Source: Reticulascus tulasneorum
Taxonomy: Eukaryota > Ascomycota > Sordariomycetes > Glomerellales > Reticulascaceae
Direction: 5' to 3'
Assembly (NCBI GenBank): GCA_001557505.1
Contig: LSAX01000002.1
Location: 4,960,001 to 5,024,000 of the forward strand
Length of the DNA: 64,000 nt
The translations under genes were made by a program, and so were the position numbers. Each line of letters opens with the position of its first letter. Position 1 is the stretch's first letter. The notes under the pieces are model-generated. The model saw nothing but the letters and a program-made list of their open reading frames with translations. It was not told where the DNA came from and did no database searches. Of the stretch, positions 1 to 11,700 are shown one piece after another.

Positions 1-164
1 TAGGAGACCTGGCGGCGTATCACCGCGAAGGTCTCCTCCGTTTGCCCTCGCCGCTGCCTCCTCGTACTTGAGCGTTACAGTTTCGGGCGATTCTAGTCCC
101 TCTTCACCAATAATTATTGGCCGTTGAGGGTGGTAGTCGGGCTATGTTCGGTGAAGGGGTCCAT
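1..164 (-). CDS. 5' end of an unidentified protein gene, partial at left edge, frame problem near its start
   Basis: On the minus strand positions 1-128 read as a protein-like open frame. Its middle reads PETVTLKYEEAAARANGGDL and it is followed by an RGDTPPGLL-like end that runs off the window. This frame has no ATG of its own and is closed upstream by a TAG at about 143-145. An ATG at 164 opens a different frame (MDPFTEHSPTTTLNG) that stops about 17 codons later, just where the other frame becomes protein-like. A one-base difference near position 122 would join the two. Alternatively the ACATAG at about 143-148 is a splice acceptor, with a GCTGAC branch-like site some 29 nt upstream, and exon 1 lies further right. 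I do not recognise the family. That a gene exists here is likely; its exact start is not. Confidence 0.45.
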
Positions 165-3100
165 GTCAGCCTTGCATAAACGCTAGTATTGTGACGACGG
201 CATGGGAGAATGGGAATTCCCTGGGTCTTCCGCCAGCCTGGCCTGGCGTGGAAATTGGGTGCAGGCAGCAGCGATGCAAATACCACAAGGCTGTGATACG
301 CCAACAACGCGAGGGCTCGGGACGTGAGGCTCGGGGTAGGACTGTCGACTCACCTCAAAAGGCAGCTTGTAAGGCGCGCACTCGAACTTCGCAGCAGACA
401 TTCAAGCTGTCGACTTTGGAACACTGGGGAGGGTTCGTTGAAACTTGACTTGGGGAAATGCAAACCACTGTTTCGGGAGCAGTGTTGCAAAAGAGACAGG
501 ACGAAAACTATGGCCTTGTAGAGGTCTTAATGTTCCCAAGGGACACGGCGAGCAGAGAGAAGATGTGCTGAGAGTTTATGTGGCTGCCGATGTCGCCGAG
601 ATGAGAGGGCTGGGATTGAGACAGTTGGAGGCTGGATTGCCCGAGGCAGAAGGAAAGATAGAGATGGATCGCCTGGCCAGTGGTCAAGAGTTAGTTGGTC
701 TTGGGGGCTCCTTCCATCATAAGTGATTTTGAGACAACGTACTCAGATGTTTCCTTCCTCACTAGGCTGTCAGCTAGGGGGGGGCTGGATGGTGGCGTTC
801 GAGCTGTAATATTTGCCCCGTGCGTGCCAAAATGGAGAGAGTTGGAGAAGCCGAAAAGAAAAGCTCAAATATTCCCAATCGGAGGAATATGCGAGACAGT
901 AGGAATAGCACGACTGGTAAGGACGGCTCGGACAGTCTTATTTTCTGGCGGATGGGAACTCAGGGGTCACTTCTCCTCAACCCCAAGATCAGATCCAGCT
1001 TCTTTGATGGGAGGGCTCGCAACAAATGGGTTCAGGGGTATTTGCCTCTCATTGGCGGTTGATGTATTGGCAAAGCGAAAATGTGAGATCGAGTTTCGGG
1101 AATATGAATCTGAAGCGACCCAGGAATTCTCTTGCGGTGGTCGCGTCTGAAAGAATGTTCTGGTTGTTGTGGCTGTCTCAAGGAATGCTCGTTAGCATGG
1201 GTCCCCAAATAATGATCTTGAATCTTGCGTCTGCGAGCTTAGAAGCCGACCAGGTCAAGCGACACCTCTCCGCATCTCCATAGCCTGCTTCGGCTGCCCG
1301 CTAGACCTCACGATGCTGCAGTTCGTCCCGAAGGTGAGAGGGGATCACGTACTCTGCCGTTCGACACTGGCGCTTGTTCTCCGCAGCACCCAAGCACGGA
1401 TCGGCGCAAACAGACGGGGGGAGATGGTTCGTGGTCCCGTGTAAGTGGAGACGCACTTTCTCGTTCGTATGCAGGTAGCCCTGACCTGTTCGCACGAAAG
1501 CACGGCAAAATGTTAGAAACAATATGCAGTGAAGAGTATGCCGGTTCCCGCAGGGAGTTCGTGCGGAGCCTTCGGTTGGTATGCAAGAACTAGAAGGGGG
1601 CAGGGCAAAGACGAACAAGACGGCGAACAGATCCGTTGCGTGATCTGGAGCTCGTTATGGAGGATGGGATGGAAAATGCAAAGGAGGGAAAGACGGGAGA
1701 CTCAGGAAAGTCAGACTCTGTCGCTGATTTTGTTGCGGGGTGGCAGTGGTAGAAGAAGAGGGATGCAATAGAGATGCAACAGAGATGCAAGGAAAGATAG
1801 CCGCATTTCTCGCGGAGGTTGACTTTCTCTCTGCGCGCTGTTGTGCTTCGATATCCACGTTCGAGCCGGTATGTTCCACATGGAAATTTACTCTGGCGCG
1901 GTTTTGCTTTTCCTTTGCCGCACCTATGTATGCCACACACACCAATAGTTCGTGGCGGCTCTTGTCCGTGGGTCCCCTCCCTTGCGGGCCCTTTTCCTCG
2001 CCTTTGCTTTTGGAAAGCAGGACGAAGCGAGTGAAGGGAGAGGGAGATGTCGTCCTCTGTCAGATTGCTGCAGGTGACTTTTGCGCAACTCAGGTGCCGG
2101 GTGACAGATGTGGGGATGGAGGGGGGATGGCAGGCAGGGATATGCAGCCGTTGAGATGCGAGATTCCAGTGTCTTAATAACTGCAAGGGTCACCCATTGC
2201 AAGAGACTGGGTGGGGGAGTGGGAGCGGGAGGCGGACTGTCGTTGGGGGTGGTATGAATGAGGCAGGGCGTGTGGTATGGCGATGTGGGAACACTGGCTG
2301 ATGGGAGGTATGCTCATGTGTTCTGCTGGCATGATGCTGGTACAGCTTGATGCCTCGATGATCATGGCCATATCCTGTGTGTCCTTCAAGGGAGAGACAT
2401 GGAGATCCGTGGAGCAGTAGTTCGATGTAGGCGAAATAAAGGCCCCGCCTATGCAGGGAGACCGGTAAAGGGGAGGAACGAGACAGGTGAGGAAAAAAAA
2501 GTAGCGAGTAGCAGAAGAGATAGAAGAGAGAGAAAAGACTCCAGCCCAAGCTACCAAGGCACTGCGAGAGAAAGTAGGTGAAAGATGGGGGGTGGACTAA
2601 CACTTTTCGGCCACTGGCCGCGGTCGGTACAATACAGATGTACACACTCTTCCAGCAAGGTTGCCCCGTATAAGTTCGATCAAAAGAGTGAAGAACGTTC
2701 GGTGATCACAAGACCACCCCGGGTGTACTTGGAAGGGTGCACTCTCAACAAGAAGAAGTCTGACCTGCAAGCCATGGTGTTAGCGCGATTGGCCACAGCT
2801 CGTAGCAGCACATGCAATGAAGCCAATGAACGTTAAGGATGGATCAAGATGGTGAGGGTGTGGGTGTAGCCATGCGCCCAGGATTAACGATGCGGACCGG
2901 GGTCGTGCTAAGTATAGGGAGGGAGCGAGTGTAGCCTGTGCAATCGGGTACACAAGCGCTGGGGTACCATTGATCTCGCGGCCTGGCCCTGCAGTGCTGA
3001 ATTGGACGGACGGGAGTGATTTGCGAGTCCCGAAGCTGCTGGACCCTTGCAGATACCCGTTTCCAGTCCCAAACATCTGAAGGTCTGTATGATAGAAAAT

Positions 3101-5700
3101 GGGGGAACTTACGACTTGGAGGGAAATGGCAAAACCTTAGAGCCGGCGTATTGCGTGATGAGGCGCACACGGCGCACTTACTTGTGCAAGCTGCCTCCGA
3201 GAATTTGCATCCAGCAGAGTGGGTGAGTATGGGACGCGGCCAGCGTAATAAGCCGCACTCCTGACGAGTGACGAGTGACGAGTGATGAGCGACGCAATAT
3301 GATTTCATTGAACGTACACCCAAGCACCGTTTTGGACGGAATGGCAACCCAACTTTCAAATCTTGCCGAAGGTCATCCGGCGAAATCAATCTTGAAATCA
3401 AGCATTTGGCGTGCGCTTTTCGGTTCTCTGGACTTCCGGCTGGCAATATGTCAAATGACGATCTGTAGGCTTGGACTGGCCGCGAATTACTCCGAAAGAG
3501 AAGCAGGGCGGGCTTTCGGCGATCAGCAGACGCACGCTCCCCAACTGGCCGCCGAAATGGTCCAAATGGCCAAGTAGAGAAAGATTTCAATAGATGGCGT
3601 CAGTGGGATGCAAGGGCAGGGGCCTCCGTTGACGCTATTCCCGCAGGGTCAGATTCGGAAGATTCTAGCCTGTCCTGCGCACTAATTGGTCAGCCTGTAG
3701 CTAATAGTGCAGGTGAGGCACAGAAGGCCTGGTGACGATCAGTGGGTTTTCTGCTGCCCGCTGCAGAATAGCGTACATGCACTTGCAACGTCTGCGGTGA
3801 GAGAACGGGCAGGACACAGGCCAAGAGTGAGATTTGATGAGAGAGATGCCCCAAGTCCCGAGCCACAGAGACTGACTGACTGGCCAACCGACTGTAAGTG
3901 AGGGCCGCGGAAGCTGTGAACGCTTCCTGGGTACAGAATGACAGCTAGCCAGCTAGCCTGGATTTCGCAGCGACTTGGTTTGACGAGCCACTGGAGATGG
4001 CGCGCTTCTTCTGATTCACAGCCCCCCTGCCCTGCATGCCAAAACGTCAAAAGACGCCATGATCAGCGCCGGGAGTGGAAAACAGCGAAACGGCACGGCT
4101 TCTGCCCGGTCCAATTAAACTTGGCACCTGCCCATCCCAGGAAACCTAGAATCGTTGCAAAGGAAAGGGGCAGAAACGGAAAGGAAAGGTCTTCCAAAAT
4201 CTCGAGTTCCTCCTCAAGAGTAGATGCTCGACGATGAGAACGAGTGACTGAGTGTGGGCAACGCTATCACCGAAGTCAATCGGTAGGGCAGTTCGAGCTG
4301 AACAAGGCGCCATTCGGTGGCTGATTTGCCGCAAATTTTTCGCATCTCTGCCCCCGGAAGCCAATCCAGCTCGCCTCTGTTTCCCCAGTTCTCTCGCACC
4401 ACTCACACATGCTCGCACGCTCGCACCCACGCACACCTGTGCTGAGCACCAGCGTCGTGGCTGTGCCGCGATTCTGCCAGACCGATTTGGGAGAGAGCTG
4501 AGAGAAAGACGACGTAACTCGATCTCGGAAATGTAGAGGGGTCCGAAAGTAGAAGGCTGCACTCACGAATATGGAAAACCTTGTCCTGGTCTTGCAGTTC
4601 TTAACCAGGACTCCTGTATGGCGGGTGTTCCTGGCCAGCCTGTTCCGTCGTCAAATCTCCATCTCCATGTCTCACTCCACGTAAGGCACGGACGTACCGG
4701 TTTGCTCAGTGTTCCTTGGTCCTTCTCTTCCGAGTCTCTTTTTCCTGCAAGAGAAATTCCTTGATGGCTGGCAAGGATTCCACTCGATTGGGTCGATTTG
4801 GCGTTTGGACTCGGAGGTTTGGGGTGGATATCCAAAAGTAAAGATCGTGAGACCAGTGTTTGAGGCAGTTGTCGTATGTCTTTGATGATGGAATGTGAAA
4901 TATAAAAAGAAACGAATGCAGTGCAAGCGGACAACCCCCCTCCCCTTGTGAAGATATGGTCGGAAGGATTTAGTTCTCGAGGTGGAAGCCCGGTGAACAG
5001 GTTTGAGATCGGACAGACCGTGGGGCTAGAGCTTCAGGATCCAGGACTGTATGGGGAACTATAGCGGTCTTATATCAACCGTGTGGTTCCTCCGAAAGGC
5101 TGAGAACGGTCCAATTCATGTATATTGCTCAGCGCCGTCAGTTCGGTCTAACTCGACCTTGCTTAACATGGACCTTCCCAAGGACATAACGTCTGTGTAG
5201 CGTAGCCGCTGCTGGCAGTATCGTTTTTGTGCCGCCACATCAAAGAGAAACGAGGTACTTGGGGACTTGGCGTTCGACTCAGGTAGGCAAGCCAGGCTAG
5301 CCCCCTCCCCTCTTTGGTGTAGTGGTGAAGACGACGACGAGAGGAGGATGGGCGTGACAAGCCTCTACAACCCCCGTAACCGGGTACTCCCTGGTCTCCC
5401 CAGAGTTGAAGCCATCTAGGTAAGGCGAGACGTGGGCTTGATCGACCGGCTTTACCAGGGAGCAGCAGTCTCTGCACGTATTAACAGCCAGGGGGGCGTG
5501 ATTGTTGCTTGTAAAAAGGCTTGAGGATAGCAGGTGGTAGGACAAGATGTATTGGAAACACCCCCCAGCTCGTCACCCAAGAGGTGCCTTTCCTTTTCGC
5601 TCATGCATGTCTAAAGCAAAGCACCGCAGTTCCAAGCGTGAATCAACTGTGTCAGCTGTATCTGCAGGCATAGGTCGTTATCATCTCCCTCCTAGCCATG
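165..5700. other. gene-free stretch, left part of the 14.5 kb arm
   Basis: I find no convincing coding region on either strand. Open frames up to about 250 codons occur (for example minus 2844-3590 and 1590-2186), but they are rich in Ser, Arg and Pro, lack domain-like segments and look like chance frames in roughly 50% GC DNA. A heptamer tandem repeat lies at 3263-3290. If the left-edge gene starts at or beyond position 164, this is its upstream region or long 5' leader. Confidence 0.5.
3263..3290. repeat. GACGAGT heptamer tandem repeat
   Basis: Three perfect copies of GACGAGT are followed by one variant copy (GATGAGC). This is a short minisatellite in gene-free DNA with no visible function. 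Confidence 0.85.
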
Positions 5701-5737
5701 CATGTCGAGATGCTTTCATCTGACTTTTTCCAAGCAA

Positions 5738-5755
5738 CCCCCCCCCCCCCCCCCC
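5738..5755 (+). repeat. homopolymer run of 18 C
   Basis: This is an uninterrupted run of C on the plus strand in gene-free DNA. Runs of this length are prone to length error in sequencing and assembly. Confidence 0.9.
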
Positions 5756-8700
5756 TTCCTTCACACACGCCGCCTATTAGGGTTGGATCGACGGCTAGGC
5801 ATTTTAGAGGACGGCGACTACAGGGGCGTCGCCCCCTGTTCGCTTGATCGCCAAAAAAGCAATTCAGTTCAAACAGAGGCTGGCGCTGAATTGCCAGATT
5901 ATTCCTTTTTCCCTTTTCCCTTTACATGCGCCGACATGATCTGTGGATTATCCTTCTCGTTGAGTAGTGCCGAGTGTGTGAGCGAGTCAGAGCTAACCCT
6001 ACAAAACAAAAGGACCATAGCAGCAAGAGATTTGCGGAATCGAACCACTTTTCATCTTGCAATCACAGCTGCGATGATCACACCGAGCAGGCGCTGGCGT
6101 CTACAGCAATCTTGTGCTGACATCTAGACTCCCTCGAATTCCATCTTGAAGATCAAAAGACGGAGATCTCTGGATGCTCATCAGATAGTGGCTTGTACTA
6201 TAGTATTATCGCTTTCCTGGCTGCCCGTTTTTGGTATTCTGGCGTTTAGCAAACGCCCAATTAGACATTGGATCGTGGCCAAAGACGGTGCTAAAAAACC
6301 AAGGTCGACAGAGTCCGGGTCAAGGAGAGCGGCTCGACCCTGAACTAACTGCATCTGTGGGTTGGCTTGGCCCTCCAATTAAGGTAACGTAGCCATAATT
6401 ATTGGATGAAGAGGCTAGTGTAGTGACATGCAGGAAGAAGCACGAATTCCCAGTTGGCGAGCACCACTTGTGAGTGAGGACTGACGTGAGGTGTCAAATG
6501 TCATCTCCGTTATCTACTGGCCACATGGACTGGTACGTATCGGCGGCGTTTCTGTGCCTGGCAGCACAGTGGTACCGTATCGTAATTGGGTTCTCAATTG
6601 GTGCTTCGCACAATGGACTGCACTGCAGTCACTAAGTCAAGTTAGTCCCAAGACGACTCGGAACCCACTGGCCCTGGCGGTTCGGAGGTCTCCATAAACG
6701 GTAGTGAGGTCCGAGGCCCTCATCTAGGTAGTTACCTAGCACGCCCAGGTAAGGTAGGGTCCTCCCGCACCCCTCATTGCCTAAGGTCCAGAGCTCAGCT
6801 GCTATCGTGGATGTGCATACAGGGGCTATCCCCACTAGATCCGCCATAAACATTCAGCGGGATAAGGGAAGTTTCCCGCCCTCCCGCCGGCCAACCAGCT
6901 CTACCTACGGACGTACCTCCGGGCTGAATGCTAACTTCAATTCTATTCTAGTTTGAAGCACTGGACTCCTAGTCGGGTAGTCTGCCAACTTCTTTTCTTT
7001 TCCATCCAACCATTGTCATGATCATGTCCTGATCTCTCAGCCCACACCTTCTTCCCACCACCACGCTGGCCCTGCTGGTCAGGGACATCCCAGCTGTCAA
7101 AGCTGTCAAAGCTGTCAAATTCGCCGCTGTGGTGGATACAGGCTTTCACGGGTGAGCCTAGATAGTGTACCTTAGCAGGGAAACTAGGATGCGCCCCTCT
7201 GACTACCTTAGGCAAGGTAATTTGCTACAAACTTGTTGCCTCAAAGTAAGCTATGCCTGCCGCAATCCACGGATGCTGCCACGACTCGCGGTTTCTTACC
7301 TCAGCTTCAACGACACACCCCTCTCCCACCTTTCCCAGTTTCCAGACGTGCAATACTCATCTGGCAGGTCGCTCTCAAGACCGATATATCCATACGGCCG
7401 TATTATGCTAGTATTTGACGGCTTCTCGCGTGGCCAGCCGCGCCAACGTTGCCACATTGCTTATGTCACAGTTGCAATCGTACCAAAGTATTATGGCAGA
7501 GAAAGAGATCTAGATGGGTCCCGGCTGGGTATCTCGCAAAGAGTCCCGGCAATCTCAATTGTTAATCACAGGAGCACGAACGGCATGGATGAAGCGATGA
7601 TTTCCCAATCAACTTGCGATTCCAGGTCGTACTACCGTTCGCCTTGTGCAACTCCGAGCGATCAATATGGACGTACAATCTCAATTGAAACACCCACTCG
7701 GGTCCCCGGCGTGCTGAATCTGGGTCTGTGGGATTGTACCTTTGTCTCTGAGTTGCAGACTGACCTAGGACCGAATCGCGGTACGTTCGCTTGTGCAAGC
7801 CCCCCATGTCGCAGATTTTGCTTGGGACCTGCAAGGCAACCGCAGCACGTCTCATTTTTCGAGAAGAACAATTTGTTAATTACGCACTGAAGGCCACCTC
7901 GTAGCAAGCCCCGCCAAGTTATGTAGAAGCTTCCTCGTGCTTGTCATCAGAGCTCTAGAGACCGCCTCAGGGAGCTAGACAATAAACTCGCCACAACCAC
8001 CAGGCCGTGCTGTCCGCGGCTGCCTCATTTCCAGCGTCGTTGGGTCTTTCCACTGCCTACAGAGTTGGTAGGTGTGGCTAACAAGGCAAATGACGACAAA
8101 CCACGTAGTGGCGCCAGTTTGGCAATAATCCGATGCACTATTGGCTTAGAAGCCCCTGTAAGATCTGCCACAAGTTCAATACGAGTGAGAAATATCAGTT
8201 TTTGGCATGTCATTCTTAATTCTTCAGTGTTTGGATGCCTCTGTCCAGCCGCCTTTGACCTTTAGCCGTCTCGAAGCAACAAGTTTTGCATCTCGTTTCC
8301 GATGCTGATGATGCAGGTCGCTCTCGCGATTTGCAGGTGTGTTTGTCGTACAGCTGCTGCAGCACTCGGGACCCATCATGCAACTTCGCTTGATACTGGT
8401 TCGCTCGCGTCGTCGTAGGGATGCATGTTGCTACGTACGTAGTAGCCCAGAAGGGGCTTCCCTCTGCTATATTTCGGGAACACGAGCCAAACAGGTATGT
8501 GTACGTTCAGCCTTCCAGGATTTCCTAATCCAGTGCAGCATGCGAATGCATCAACGACCAATCCCGCCACGCATGGCTTCCCAATGGTTCTCGCGGACCT
8601 TGGTCAGTGGCGGTTGCATGGCTGGTATTCGTCCGCCCCCTCTCAAACCAGACAATATCGAACCATCCTCCTGCAGCCACAGGGGCAGGGCAACTCGGCC

Positions 8701-11700
8701 TGAGCCGAGATTGGGTCCCTGAACCCCAGCTGGCCCGGTGACTCGGTTCAGCGTTCAAAAGCCCTGCAATGCACGTACGTTCTAACTTGGAACAGACAAT
8801 CCGTCGTTTCCCTTTTCTCAGGGATTTCCATTATCGGTCGTAAGCCCGGACAGTGTTCCTCAGTCGAGACATCTATTGCAATGGTTTATCTATATCTTTG
8901 CTCCAAGTATCGTGATGGGATTGCACTGAGGTGAGGGGCGGAACCATACCCCTAACCTTGCGTCGGCATCAAAGTGGTGAACCTGATGACAATGGGATGA
9001 TATAACCAGGCTTGTGGCTTGTGTTGAATCCCGAGCAGACAATGATTGGATGGGGTCTGGTACTACCACCAAACAAGTCCAGATCATGCACATCGATATT
9101 GCTCTGGAAACAGATCTCGCGCCCTCCCTTGGGGGTTGATTCGTGGGGAGGCACAGCCTCGGCGTCAGTTGTTTCCACCTGTCGTGACCCATTACAGCAT
9201 CACCAGATGGGGTCGGGTCGTGTTTCGGTATGAAGACCAGTCTAGACGGGCGGTACGTAGCGTACGTGCAGGAGCTGGGTGCTGCCTCCGTGATAACTGC
9301 ACCATGCCAATCATCAACGCTTGGTTGCGCCTACGCCACCATCCCCAGAGTGCCACTGTCGAAACGCTTGGATGCCCCCTCGCCCCCCAGCCGTCTTTTC
9401 AGCTGGCCTGGTCACCCAGATCCATGGCAATCCCTGCCTACGAATGCTGCATCCCTTTTTTGTACTCGCCTGGGCCCAAATCTCATGTGTCCATTTATTA
9501 TTTTGATAGATTCGCGAATATCTTGGTTGGTCAATTTCGCTAATCCGCTCCATTTAGGGTGTTTAGTCAACATCGTTGCCCCCTTATTCCGTTTGAGCTG
9601 ACGCTTGGAAACGATACAGGTGCGCCTCCAGAAAAATGCCAATAATCGTCTCGAGATCGAATCCAAACGGCAGCAGATTTGCTGTATTTGCCTGCATGGG
9701 TACCATTTGAGGAACGGCTACGTTTTGCACGACATGGTGCCATGCGGCATGTCCCTCGTGGTGGTGAACTCTACAATCAAAATTAGACCGCTCAGAGTGC
9801 TGCACAATCTGAATAATGGCCGTTGCAGTTCCTCCAATACAAGTTTCTTACGGTAAGGTACTCCCGGTCTGTTCCCACACTCACAGGAGCCCACAATACC
9901 ACGGATAAGGACAGGAAAGGATCCAATTCGCTAATCTACTGTCATCAATTGGTAACTTTAGCACTAGCTCGGGCAAGCTCAGGAATGCACACAACTGACA
10001 ATGCCCAGACAGACTGGGAAGTTGCACTGTGTTCCAAGAGAACTCGAATATCGACCAAAGCACACAGTCATGCACCGCGTTCGACGACATTTGCGTTGCA
10101 AGAGCTGTGCAACACGAACGTATTTATTCAAGCTATAGTCAAGCGTCACCCGTGATCTGTTCACCCAGAAGGCTCTACATGAATTGAAGACAAACGTTGC
10201 ACAGAGACTCGGGCAATCACCTCAGTTCGCCTTCCGGCCAGTCCAAAGAGGCTATATGAGTGTACTTCATGCCCAACAGCCGAACGCCAATATGTCAAGT
10301 TAGCTGTCTTTCTGCAGTGCTCGCTGAGTTCATAGTATTCGAAACCCAACTGGCTGGGCATGGCCGCGGTTGCTGAGGATCCGATGGTAGACACCTGCTT
10401 AGTACCGCACAATATCGGATCCAAACATACTTTGGCCCAACAACCTACATTTGGAACGCCGATTGTGCAGCACAAGAGAGGCACTATAAGAGGAATGGCT
10501 ACTTGCAGCGCTGAGCCCGTTTGAGCGGCAACTGAAGCATCGGACTGGTACGACGTGTCTTAGATTTTGAAAAGCAGTCTTGTAGACGTGGCTTTCTCCG
10601 ACCGAGATCGATTCCTTTAGCACGTCGTTAAGAGCGACCAATTAGTTAATCCTTCTTCTTGTCAGCACTCTTTGGCCTTGTTCTCACACCTTGCTACCAC
10701 TATCCAGTACGCCATAGCCACTGGTCACACGGCTCGCGAGATGGAATAGGCGACATTTCAGTGCGACATAAGTTGACTGGCGCAAATTCGCTCGCCAGGA
10801 TCCTTCGGTACATCTGTACACTGCCGTCAGCGTACATCATCTCGGTTTCTGCCTCGATCCTGCAGCAGAGCCTGTATGACGAGCGATGAAAGAGTGGGTA
10901 GTGGTGTGGATTTGCGGCCGTATGCTCTAGCGAGCCCTCGAAGTCAAGGCAGATTGACGAGGTGTGTGCAACACATGTGTGTTATCAATCGGAGCTCTGA
11001 TCTCCCATGCTATGGATTCCAAAGGTTGGTTCTAAGGCGTCCATCTGACGTAGAGAAGCTCCTTGTCTGTCGGATGCTGGAACATGGCCCGGCGCCTTGT
11101 GGCGTTTTCTGTCGCTGGTGTAATCTGGAGATCGGCCCTTTAAACCACCTCTACATAGCGAGTATAACTGCTTTGCTGGCACTTCAAATGCTCACTTGAA
11201 ATACAAGACGAGGAGTTTCGGTTTCTCAACCATGTGGTATCGCACGGGCTTTACACCTTCCATCTAGGAGATTCCCGCCAGGCTGGCTGTGCGGACATCA
11301 GCGCGTCCGTCGTCATTCCAGTGTTCCTGCGGCTCACTGCAGAGACATAAGGGGTTGATATGGTGCCACTGATGCATCTAGCCATGGTACCAGTGATCGC
11401 AAAATCCCAGACAACACGGGGCCAACATGCCGCGGTCAGATTCTTCAAGATTTTTGCTCGCTGAATCACTTGGACTGGGTGCCAGCTGTCATTGTCCATC
11501 ATTGTACTCCTAGTAATCCCCATGCGCCATCTTTGCGTATTTACAACCCATCTGTCATTTTGAGTCCTGTCTGTGGGCTAGCATACGGCCAAGGCATTGC
11601 TCGTTTTGTGTAGACCACGTGGGGTTAAGGTTGATCGGCGGGATTTTACTGAGCGCCGAGCTTCCCAGACTCATTTTTATTATATTTACATCGATTTAGT

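Noticed and set aside
2844..3590. 248-codon minus-strand open frame in the gene-free arm
   Set aside because: It is rich in Arg, Ser, Pro and Cys without any domain-like segment, consistent with chance.
7165..7890. 241-codon plus-strand open frame in the gene-free arm
   Set aside because: It has no ATG at its start, no recognisable motif and irregular composition. It may be revisited if transcripts exist.
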